Below, piece by piece: positions 34,245 through 45,500 of a stretch of DNA of 64,000 nt. The notes under the pieces are model-generated. The model was given only the letters and a program-made list of their open reading frames with translations. It did no database searches and had not been told where the DNA came from. Source of the DNA: Babylonia areolata (Eukaryota > Mollusca > Gastropoda > Neogastropoda > Buccinidae); the NCBI RefSeq assembly GCF_041734735.1, contig NC_134878.1, positions 50,516,555 to 50,580,554 of the forward strand, written 5' to 3'. The position numbers and the translations under genes are program-made. Positions within the stretch are counted from its first letter, which is position 1. The number at the start of each line of letters is the position of its first letter.

Positions 34245-37200
34245 GAGAACTTCATTCCGTGATTGTCTGTGGTGTGTGTTAGACAACTTGTTTCCTCGAC
34301 AGCACGCATCACATATGTGTGTGCTGTGTCCTGTGTTGCATGCCAGTGTGCTCCTGGCCTTCCGTGGAGAACTGAGGGCGAGACATAAAATATTTAGCTC
34401 CACAGATGGCCATTCTTTCCGTACGCACACAGTTGTTCATGTTACGTTCGGAACCCATCAGTTGTCTAGTCCTCCACTCTTGTTTTCATCCTCCCGCTGA
34501 AGCACGGTGCAGTTCATTCCGTCTTCACTTCAAGTACAAGATTGTCAATGCACAGTAACCTCTTTCTTACGTCCCCTTCGTGCACATCCACTTCGGCAGA
34601 CAGGACAGGTTGTGCATGTACAATCACAACATTCCTTCAACATGTGTCTGGCAGTGTACAGTGACAGGTTCATTCCGTGTTTGCCAGTGTGTCCGTACAG
34701 TTGCCGGGGCTCAGGCTGACTTCATTCCGTGACTTATGATGCTGTGCGTGCCAGTGTACTCTCACAAATTCATTCCGTGATAATGTGTGTAGGGTTGACA
34801 ACTTCATGGTTCCGGGATTCTGTGTGTAGGCACTGACACACACACACACACACACACAGGCACACACACACACACACACACACACATGTGAAATCGCTGA
34901 CTTGAACATTCACAGCCGGCCAAAGCATCACTGACGAGAAAGGGACGTGCAGCTGTCCAATTGAAACGGTTAAGTTCAGCACGGACACTGACTCGGCCGT
35001 TAAAATGCACTTTCCTATTTCGGTATGTGACTTTTCTGCACAGCACGTTGTTAAGGAAGGTCAGTTCCACCAGTCCCGCTCATTTTTTAATGTGAAGTCC
35101 TCTGTGCAACGCATTTGAGCACTGCAATACAGGGAATGGTATGCCGTTTCCACGTGTACCTGGTCAGTGCTGTCGGAACCGAGCAAGGATGTACAACGAA
35201 ACAGGCCGAAAAGAACGGACCCACCACAGGAGACTGCCGTCACTCTTTTGACGTCGCACACACGTGACGGTGTTTCATGCAAGCTGTTTTATTACTTTCA
35301 GTCATGTTCATGTTAGGATCAGAACCTGTTGTCTCGTCCCCCACTCTGTTTCCATCCTCTCGCGAAGCATGGTACAGTTCATTCCGTCTTCACTTTAAAT
35401 AACGCGTACACTGACTGCTTTCGATCGAACTGCCTTATACGTCTCGTTCGTGCATGTCCGCTCCTGGAGATATGACAGCGACAAGCTTCCCGATTTCTTT
35501 ACGAATTTTTCTATTTCAAGCCCATTGCTTGATGCATGGAATGCCCCACGAACTCGGACATACCGGCATTTAGAATCGAGACAAGTTTCATTACGAGTAC
35601 TGACCCAAACATGTGTATATATACACACTCCCGTCTTAATCGTTTTAATGTATGTTTTGTAACACAGACGGGTAAGTTCGAACTGACCCATGGGTCACAT
35701 TTTTTCTTTCACTTTGCGTATCCCCCATTCTTTCCAAGCCCCTTGCTAGGTGCATGGAATGCCCCAAAAAGCATCCCTTTTTAGACGCCTTTCTAATATC
35801 CACAAGTTCGTTTTAAAATCCTCTACTATAGTCGACAAACTTATATATATAATTAACATTTTCACCCGTTTTGGACTTTCTCACGTATGTTTTGTACTGC
35901 AGACGGGTAAAAATGTTAATTATAATATAAGAATGTCGAACCCGAGATGGTGCACAACTTCAATTGTCACAAGCCGGTATTTTAGACACCTTTCTAATCT
36001 CGACAAGTTCGTTTTAAAATCGTCTACTATAGTCGACAAACTTATATATATAATTAACATTTTCACCCGTTTTAGACTTTCTCACGTATGTTTTGTACTG
36101 CAGACGGGTAGAAATGTTAATTATAATATAAGAATGTCGAACCAGAGATGGTGCACAATGTCACAAGCCGGTATACCCATTCGGGTGGATTTGATTTCTC
36201 ACTTCAACATCGAAGAGTGCACAGGTAAAAATGTTAATATTGCCATTCCCACTATCCTGTTCCACCTCTTCATTGAAATTGAAACGATGTTCCTTCACCC
36301 ACCCTCCACCCCCATTTTTCTTCAAACATGACTTACCCAGAGTTAAGGTTTAGTTCAAGAAAAAAGAAAAGAAAAAAGGTATGAGTCAGTTGACTGGTTC
36401 ACCACAAAATCAAGAGATCACTTTCAAAATTAAAGAGTCAGGGAAAACATCCTCTTCTTCTTACCCCATCAGCCCCCCCAACCCCCAAAATTTGCACACA
36501 CACAAAAATCCACATGCCCATTGCACTCTTTCAATTTCAAAGTTGTATCAAAGCCAGCAGACTAATCCATATAAAATACACTACACCACATCTGCTTGAA
36601 GGGAAAAAAGGTAAAAGAGCAGAAGCCTGATCGCATGAAACCCAACGCACTGATCAGGCCTTTAGAAGCCACTCTACGTTTGTGTAAAACGTAAACAAAA
36701 CAAAACAAAAACATTGAAATTGAATGGTTAAAATGTGTGTATGTGTATGTGCACTTGTGATTGTATTTTTAAACTAGGTGCCACTGTTTGCTATGTCTAC
36801 ATTTCTTTCCTTTCACTCTGTAATGTGCTGGTGGAGTAAAAGTCCATGCCATATTGTGAACACCACTCGTTCTGTCTTGAATGGAAATGTTGTGGATATT
36901 GCCTGAAAGGCTCAATGTTTCCTGTGACTTGACCACATGACTTATAACATACTGAACACAGCAAAAAAGCTATGGTCATTACCATACTTTATTTTGTAAG
37001 TGTTATTTTGAAGCACTGATTGTATGCTGACTGGCCTGGATAGTAAAAAGTCTATAGTCTATTCCTGCTCAGGATGTTTAATGACTTTATTAACTTTGAT
37101 TTACATCCATGTTGATTCAATGATTGTCATAACTTTATTTACATACATGTATAGATTCAGTGTCACTCACAAGCCCTTTCTCAGTCGAATCCCTTGGCTT

Positions 37201-38177
37201 AAGGTTGGACACCTGAGATATAACTGAGCTAAACAATTTGTCACTGGCACATGTCAGTCACAATGTATTTAACATCCCAGACCTACAGACTCTGAGCACA
37301 AAAAGCTGATGGTGCATGCAGAAATTCCTGGTCTGCAAAGTCAGTAGTGAGTTTGATTTTGAAGCAGGGATATTACACCTTCATTGAGGAAAAATATCTT
37401 TTAAAAATGCATCCAAGTCTCATGGGAGACATGTTGCAAGCAAGATTACCTCATATAGTTACAGACATGTCCATAATTTGCACATTGGCTTGTGGGGTGG
37501 CCTGTTGTTGTTGTTGACAGTGATTGAATTGTGCACTATCAGTTCTTGTTGGTTCATATGTGGTTCACAAGTCCTGATGCGCAAGCCACACACATGGCAC
37601 AGTTTGTATATTGAATCACAATGAATGTCTGGAAGGGGATATATTTTGCAGGCTGTATTCTTCCTCCTCTCTTTGGCACTAGCAAAACCGCATCAGCAGG
37701 CAGATTTGTAATAATTACATACATGTGTAACCTGTCATTAGTGTTAATGTATAGTGGTCTGTACAGCCAGAATATATGCAGTACTGCAAGTTGCAGAGAG
37801 GCTAAAAAAAAAAAGAAGAGAGGAATGCCTCTGTCTCTTGAGATTGACATTGATTATGTGGAAGAATCACAAGTTCCTTTAAATTGTTTTGTGCATAGTC
37901 TATATGAATTATAATCCACATATATCACTTGATTTGTGATTGGAACAAACATTGGAAACCAATTTAAGTCAGATGTACAAGGCACTTTGCTCTTTTGTGC
38001 CCATGATGTGCAGTGCAACTTTTGTAGCATAAATGCATAACCTTGTTATTATACAATCATACATACAGTTATACACATGTGCTCATCACATCACATCTCA
38101 GGATGCTACAGTACATCAGACACAAAGAACACACACACTCTCACATACACAGACACACACACACTCTCACAGACACA

Positions 38178-38210
<33 letters not shown>

Positions 38211-39052
38211 CACACACTGTGACTGCCATATAAAAAAAAAAAGAAGTATGTTAAATGTTGTTATCCATTATCAGCTTATTAAAACTGTGACTTACACTTT
38301 ATTTAGAATCCTTTACAATGATGCTTATTGTTCCAAAGGTGTATATGTGTGAGAACTATGCTAAAATCAGAGTATATATGACTTTCGCAGAGGACTGTCA
38401 AGAACTTGTAACCAACATGGAGAGGCTGAAGGCACGCTGTGAGGCTGTGGAGATTCAAGTTCACACTGTCCGTGATGAAGGGCAGCTTCAGTCCTTGCAC
38501 AAAGTGAACAGCGCATTGGAAGAACTGGAGGACCGCCTCTTCTCCAGTCAGAATGTTTCCATGACAGCAGGAGGGAAGGCCCGTTCCTATCTGAATGCCT
38601 GTTTGCCAGAACCTGTTGGTCCCATTGATTCACGATTCCAGAGCCTTGTGTTGGGATGCACTGTGGATGATCAGAAGGACGTTCAGCGCCATCTGGAAAG
38701 TCTTGTTCGGGAATTGAGCTTGTCTTCTTCATCACCACGCATCAAACCAAAGGACACTTCTTCCAGAGCAGATTTGTCCAACAATTCATCAGAAGTGGTA
38801 AACTCACTGTCTTCGCTGGGAGGTCTAACCTCCAGCCCCCAGTCATCAAATATAACTCGTGATGAAAATTCAAAGGAAAATGAGATTGACAATCATCTGA
38901 CAGCTCATTGGAATGCTGCCCCTAAAGACCTGTCTTGTGACCAAGAGAAACAGCCCGTGCAGACAGAAGGGGAAGGAAGACATTCCCAAAGTGGTAGCTC
39001 CAGTGCGCATAACAAAGAGCACAACACATCAGTTTTTGATTCCAGTAGTTGA
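31817..39052 (+). CDS. BAG2: BAG2 homolog, HSP70 nucleotide-exchange co-chaperone
   Basis: Two coding exons, 31817-32024 and 38391-39052, joined in phase 1 (donor GTAAAG, acceptor TTCGCAG), give 289 codons. Residues 20-60 form a coiled-coil-like helix (FVDEVESRVDMLRRQA). Residues 148-178 hold the BAG2 signature (PIDSRFQSLVLGC, DDQKDVQRHLESLV). BAG2 binds the HSC70 ATPase domain and inhibits CHIP ubiquitin ligase in the cytosol; this is family knowledge. Human BAG2 has 211 residues; the surplus here is a Ser-rich polar C-terminal tail (from about 180). The ATG at 31817 has a good context (AAGATGG). An in-frame ATG at 31778 would add 13 residues. The 6.4 kb intron contains a SINE, the foldback element and another SINE. 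Confidence 0.93.
32120..32425 (+). repeat. SINE, near-complete copy in BAG2 intron
   Basis: Central domain with GATAAACCGAGGTCCCGTGT, GCGCACGTAAAAGAACCCAC and GGCAAAATTCTGTAGAAAAA, then a tail GTGGCGCTGTAGTGTAGCG and an (ATACAA)n end. Worn relatives of the central domain are at 41420-41740 and 50100-50375, and the tail recurs inverted at 31195-31325. Confidence 0.8.
32798..36244. mobile_element. Foldback-type DNA element with about 1.4 kb inverted arms and 8-bp target duplication
   Basis: The element is a 3447-bp inverted repeat. The left arm (about 32798-34190) is mirrored by the right arm (about 34850-36244) with only scattered differences, around a spacer of about 650 bp. Both ends read GGCAATATTAACATTTTTAC inward and are flanked by a perfect direct repeat ATTCCCAC (32790-32797 and 36245-36252). 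Each arm holds two tandem copies of a segment of about 180 bp, itself edged by short inverted motifs (ATTAACATTTTTACCCGT and its mirror). No transposase can be read, so it is non-autonomous. The 8-bp duplication would fit hAT, P, Merlin or foldback groups, but the ends do not decide which. Confidence 0.88.
34160..34865. repeat. Spacer (loop) of the foldback element
   Basis: Edged by GT repeats on the left (34169-34242) and CA repeats on the right (34828-34886). Between them the motif TTCATTCCG recurs at least five times (about 34250, 34511, 34670, 34721, 34770). A piece at about 34437-34535 is a direct copy of arm sequence near 35300-35400. Confidence 0.75.
36253..38390 (+). other. BAG2 intron, distal part
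   Basis: Unique AT-rich DNA with a SINE piece (36540-36665), an A-run near 37805 and a CA array (38128-38210) before the exon 2 acceptor. No gene is seen. Confidence 0.5.
36540..36665 (+). repeat. SINE fragment
   Basis: Contains CACTACACCACATCTGCTTG and ACCCAACGCACTGATCAGGC, which look like the distal part of a gastropod-type SINE. A possible 5' piece of the same family is at 54735-54840 and a possible distal echo at about 63945-63980. Confidence 0.45.
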
Positions 39053-40080
39053 TCTTTGATGATCAGAGCCCTTAATCTGGACCAAACTTAACATTGCTCA
39101 AGACAAATAAACTCAGTATAACGTGACAGGCCTAGGCACAAGTGTTCATGTTTCTGTTTAATTTTCCTTGGTGGGTACGCAGGTTTGTAGACCCGTGCTT
39201 TGGATCCAGTTTCTGTTGTGAAGTTTTGACCAGCAACCTTTTTCCTTCCTTCTCACCTTCCCTTCCTTCCTTGACTGTGACTGTTTCACACTGATTTCTG
39301 TTTCTAAACGATGCTGCCTGCATATTTTGCATTGGTTGACTTGCTGTTCTTCAAGTCTTTCACAAGGAACTCATTGTTATAAAGTGTTCTACTGCCGCTG
39401 CGTATGGCATCATGTTTATGCATACATGCATAATGGTCTTGAACAGGAACTTGATCGTTTTAAATTTTAATGGCATTGTATTTTTCCAGGGTTAGACTCT
39501 GTAAGTTTGCCTTACTCATGTGGTAGGTCACATCTGCTACACTTACACTGATTAAATTTAATATGCATTGTGTTAAGAATACCAGAACAAAGAGATGCCA
39601 AATTTGCCGGGTTTTTTGTTGTTGTTTTCTTTGCTCTGTGAAACTGAGTCTTTGGTTCCCTTAGAAATTGACCAACATGTCTGGGTTTTGGGTTTTGCTA
39701 TTGTCCATTTTAATATTTTCTCGTCGATTTTCATGTTATCTGTGGATTTTAAACTTTAAACATACACACACACACACACACACAGATGGATGGACAGATA
39801 GATTGATTGAGCTTTGAGGTCAACACATAGGACAATTTCAAACAATGGACATATTTATCAGCTTTTTACTTTATAATTTATCTACTGATGATAAGCAGTG
39901 ATTCTTTAGATTAACTTGCTTCCAGATGTTCTTTTTTTTCAAGAATTTTTACACTGTGCCAGATTTTTTAGATTTTTAATCTGCTCCAAATCAGCATTGT
40001 GCCAGTTGATATATTTGAACCGAGTGTGTTAAAAATTGTATTGTTTCATTAAAGACTGAATAAATATTAATTATAAAAAA
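39053..40080 (+). other. BAG2: BAG2 3' UTR with two poly(A) signals
   Basis: AATAAA occurs at 39106-39111, only about 55 bases after the stop, and again at 40059-40064 before a GT-rich stretch (GAGTGAGTGTTGG). This suggests short and long 3' UTR forms, which is inference. Confidence 0.5.
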
Positions 40081-42584
40081 TTTTAAAAAAAGGGAGTGAG
40101 TGTTGGAAAGGGAGGAGGATGTGGAGAGGGAGGTGTGACAAAATAGAAGCATAGCTGTCAGAACTTGGACCACAACAGTTTTCTTAAAATCACAGTCACA
40201 CATGCGGCAGTTTGTTGTTTAAAAATCATCTAAGTCCTGCAGGTAAGGATTTCAAGAGAGAGAAAAATGGAAATATTGCAAAAGACTTCCATTTATGATT
40301 TATTGAAATTAACTTCTTTGTTGCCAGTTAGCATGTGACTTGCTAACTTGATAGATACTTCTGCATAAAGATTTCTGATTTAACTTCACCTTCTTGTGTT
40401 TTTTTTTATTGCTTCTTGTTATTTCAACATTGTCTGGTATGCTAAATTACACATGTATGAACAGAAGAGATCTATTTCATGACATCTATAAGAATATGTT
40501 GTATATATGTATGCCATTACTGATTAGATTATGCATATTACATATGATTTGAAAAGTATCAGATTGAGGAACATTGCTTGAATATCTTATTTAGAAGCAA
40601 TAGTAATACTAATAGATGAGAGAGATAACTTTGATCTGTATGCAAATGGCAGAAAGATAATACTACTGATTTACTTACTGAGACTTGGAAGTAAAACAAT
40701 GAATGCACCTTTTTCTCCCTTTATAGCCCATTCTCAGGGTGCTTTTTGCTGGTTTCTGTTCATAGTTTTGCAGTAGACATAAGTGATGTGCCTTCGTCTG
40801 TTGTTTTTTTAATTTTATTGTAAAATCTTAAGTTGGGTCTCATTGATTTGGAGGTGTCATTTTTGTTTCAAAATTGAATTTAATCAGTATTATTACATGA
40901 TTCAATACTAAATAATAAACTTCACATGATTTCTATCTCAAAATGAAGTCTTCTTCTCAAAGATCTGTTCGCTTCCTTTTGCTTAGCCCAGTTTCAAATG
41001 TCCATTTGAATTGGTGTTCCAAGGTTAGATAGTTTCCAAACAGCTCTACAACTTTTCATTAACCACTTATTTTTACTTATGTGAATGTGTCTAGCTCTAC
41101 AACTTCTCATTTACCAATATCTTTATTTATGTGAATGTCTCAAGTGTCATATTTGTATTTATTTGTCAGGAAATGGATGGAAGAATGAATGAATTATATT
41201 AAAATAATTAAAAGTCACTCTTTCTGGTGTATTTAAATTTTCATACAGCTGTTTGTGTGGGGGTGTATGGGGTGTGCCATATTGTCACCAGTGTACAAGC
41301 TTACTCAAAAGGGTGTCATGAGCATAAGTCTCCTGCCAGCAAGGCTTTCCACATCATATAACCTAGAGAAGATTGTGTTTAACTTATTTCATGCAGTAAT
41401 GTTCTCTGGTGCCACAAATTAATCCTGGAGGCCAGTCATCCGGATGTGACGATAAAGCGAGGTCTTGCATGCAGCATACACTTTGCGCATGTAAAAGAAT
41501 CCATGACAACAGCACAGTTGTCCCTTGTCCCTAGCAAAATTTCAAAGTAAAATCCACTCTAATATATTCATGTGTGTGCATATGACTGAATCTTGGCAGA
41601 AAGACACAGGAAACAATGAGCACCAGAAGGCAGCTGACAATTAGTTCTACCCAAGTAGGCAGCCTGATGTGTAAGACTGTGTTAGGAAGTCATTTAGAGC
41701 GTGACCTCTGACCAAGGATACAGGTGTTATATAAATATCCTATCCATGTCAATCCATCATACTTCCCCAGTTATTACACAGAATAGCATGAATTCTGAAG
41801 GCTTTATTACACATTATTTGTGTTTGGTAACATTCATTGTTTGTCATTCATTTTCATCAATGTACTTCACATAGCTCTACTTTATCACAAGCACTGTACC
41901 AATGTAAATGTCACATCAAAGTAGCTGGGAAAGACTTGTCAAACTCAAATCTTCACATTCATGTTCACAATCTGCATCTCAGATCAGACACGTTTTACCC
42001 AAACAACTTTTCCATTCACGAACAGCATTAATAATGAAATACACAAACACAACACTTATTTTCATTCCCAACTTTTCAAAACTGCTATTAAAGCAAATTT
42101 TTTCTAAAAACAAAGTCTCCAGTTCATCATTGTGCATCTTGACCTTCATTCTCATGTTACAGGGGGGAAAAAAAGATGATAAACATCACAAAGTATGTAA
42201 AAACAAAACAAAAAAAACAACTGAAAATAAACACAAACAGGAAATCCATACATACTCATCCCCCCCTACCCTTTCTTTCTTTCCAAATCTCTGCCCTGCA
42301 ACACAATTTAAAGTTTGTTTTTTGTTGTTGTTTTTTTAATGTAAAAGGACAAAGGAAAATTGAATGAAACGAAAATAAGACAAACTCAAATATCTCTTTT
42401 CATGCCAAACAGCAGGACCAAATGTCTGTCCTGCTGTTTATGTAAAGGAAAAAACAACAGAGAATACCAAGCAAGACCACCATCCCTCCTCCACCACCGT
42501 CATACACAGGACCATTGCTTTTCAGTATTTCACGACACAAGAAGAAATGGCCATCTCAAATTCCCAGGAATGCAAGGCGGCTTT
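40081..42584. other. Spacer between convergent BAG2 and RNASEH1
   Basis: AT-rich, with no supported gene. It includes a worn SINE at 41420-41740. The 3' UTR of RNASEH1 must lie in its distal part; AATAAA on the - strand at 41803-41808 is one candidate end. Confidence 0.5.
41420..41740 (+). repeat. SINE, worn copy
   Basis: GACGATAAAGCGAGGTCTTG, GCATGTAAAAGAATCCATGA and AGCAAAATTTCAAAGTAAAA parallel the central domain of the 32120-32425 copy. The end is GTGTTATATAAATATCC. Confidence 0.7.
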
Positions 42585-45500
42585 TTAGAGAGGTTTTTTG
42601 GCTCCAGCGTTTGCCAGTCTGTCTGCAGCTTCATTTCCTTCAATCCCTCGGTGACCACGGACATGCATCTACATCAGAAAAAGAAAATCACTTTTAATGA
42701 CACTTGTAAAAATCTTTATGTAAAAAAACTACATTGGATCATATATATCCTAGGTTGGTCCTCATCATGCTAACACTTGTGCTGAACCAAAATCTCAAAC
42801 ACAGAAAGTTACGTCATGTCATGAAAGTTTAACAGTCCAAAAGGTAAGACTGCAATTCCTTGCAAATAGATTATAAAATGTTTTTTTTAGACAATTTCCA
42901 GATTCCCAGATTGTTAAAATTATCTGTCCAGTGGACGACCCATTCTCAAGTAATGCAAAAAGGAACCTGGTTGGAGACATAATTTGACAAAAAACAAGAA
43001 CGCCAGAGAATTGACAGACAGAAAATATGAAAAAAAACTTAGCCGTATGAAGAGCACAGGAACAGGAGTCATGATGGCTGCCGGAAAAAGAGGGTGCTAG
43101 TCAGGGGGGCAAAGGGGAGGTTACCTACTTCCGGGAGGTTATCGGCCATAGCTACTTTAGTTTTCTCCGTGGATAGTAGTTAGCACAGGACAGGAATGTC
43201 AGACCCCTGCCGGAGTGTGCACTAGTAGGTCACGGTTAAGTATGTGTAATTAAAACTTAATTATCAAACGGACCTCAGCTGCCAAACACCATGCTATAGC
43301 TTAAATAGTTTGAATGGCCAAACACTAGTTTGCATAAAATGTACACCTTTCTTGTTCATTTCATAAAACTGCACTGTTACTGTTTTTTTCTTGCTTCATG
43401 TTTGTTTCCCTTTTGTTTGCTCTCTTTTTCATTATGCTGCAGAAGGAAAAAATCTTGAATGACTCAAAAGTGTCCATTAATCACAAACAAAAAATCACCT
43501 GAACTGGGCACGTACACACACACACATTTAAGCACACACATACATGCACACACATCCCACAGATATACACACATAAACTGTACAGACCCATTTTACGTTT
43601 ATCCCTGAAATGGCCTTATCCAGATTCTCAAAGTCTTCACGGTTGATGACATCACCACCAGTGGATAGCTTCCACCCATTTTTCTTCCATTTCTTTATCC
43701 AAGTTGTTATTCCTGCAAAATTGAGGAATAAGTCAGCGTGATGTACAAAAGCAATGCATCATTCATCTTTTCAACAACAGATGCCTAGCAGAAATGATTC
43801 AAATGAAATGCTATATAATATAATGTAACTTTTTGTACTGCATCTGATTAAACGGTTTGTACTGCATATATTCAAAATCAATCATGCTTGAAATAAGAAC
43901 TTCCCTGCATGTCAAATACATTTGTGGATATGTAGTGTTGTAAAACAGGCATGAGCCCAATCAAAGAAAAAAACCAAGATATTAAATGAATTTTTTTTTT
44001 TTTTTTAAACAAAATAAAAGGAATCAGTGTATTTCACCATCACACAAGTTTATCAAGTGTATATGCACTGCAATAGTGCAAATCACATTCAATTATCATA
44101 ACTGACAAAATAACAAGAGAGGCCTTCAAGACTCACTTGTGATATACACTTAATCCAACAAAGAAATTAAGAATAAAAAAGAAAAAAAAGGAATGGATAA
44201 TCTGGCAAAAAGACACACATACACACACACACACTCTCTGATCTAGATTTATATGTTTGAAAAAGTGAAATATTGGGAACGTGGGCTGCTTCAGATGGAA
44301 TTGTTCCATTTTGAGCATGCAACTTTCAGTTCTACAAATACTCATTTCTGACAAAAAGCAGAAAATATTATTTGGATCAATATATATGTTAATAGGCCCT
44401 CTGGTAACACTTTACAAGTGCTCGCTTATTCACCCTAACTTCAGTGACTGGATGAGATGTTTGAAGAACTTTACTGACCTGGGTAAGACAAATGATATGT
44501 CAAAATAACTGCTGAAGCTACACCTTGCCTCAAAAGCCCACAATACTAGCAAATCATTTCTACCATCTTATGAGACTAAATAAATAGCGGATTTGTTACA
44601 CACTTGTTCTTTCAGAACTGTGAAAAAAAAAATGAAAAAAAAAGGGAGCAATCCCCAAACCAGAAGTGTGGGATATTCTGCATTTCTGGAACTGTGCCAT
44701 TTCATTTTACATGGGTTACTTTGTGACGACACTGTGACGACAGTCAGCCACAGCACGACCACTTGCAGTATATTACAACAAACTGCCCCGCCTTCGTCTC
44801 AACTGAATGGACAAAACTGCAACAGCTATTTTTAGACAGTCGGTGAGCAACCAAAAGACCCGTCGGTACCTTGAAACATCGCTGTCTGCTAGTTGCTAAG
44901 CATATCTGTACCAGGCCTCCAAACGATATGAAAAACAAGACATATTTAAGATCATATTACTGTTAAAAAACTTAATACATCTTTCAAAGCTAGGTATTGC
45001 ATGTTTTACAGACCTCCATGCTGGGACCACTATAAACAGACACACAGTTGGCAAAGGTCAGAGTTGACTCTTCGTGCATGTGCAATGCGACATGATGTAA
45101 CTGACAAATTGTGCTTGGAAAATCAATGTTGTTTATTTGTGTGCTTGTTGGGGACATTTATGCAGTAAGTTGTTGTTTTTTAGGTCTGTGCACAAATCTT
45201 TCTGAATAAAAAATAGCTGCCTTCTTCACCTCCTGTCAATTATATGTTATCGTGAATTATTGATTGAATGCCACACACTGTTGCACTTGTATTCCAAGAT
45301 GTCCACCTCTGTCAATTTGTGTGAGGTCTGTCAATTACAATTTATGTTATGTTTGTTCTCATTAATGCAGTAACATCTGTAAAATATTCCTATGGAATAA
45401 ACATGTTGATGTTGTACTTGGCACCATTCTCAATTGTAGATAGTGTGAGACCTTCCCACCGAGTATAAAACAAAAAAAGCATTTGTATGCCCAGAGTCAT

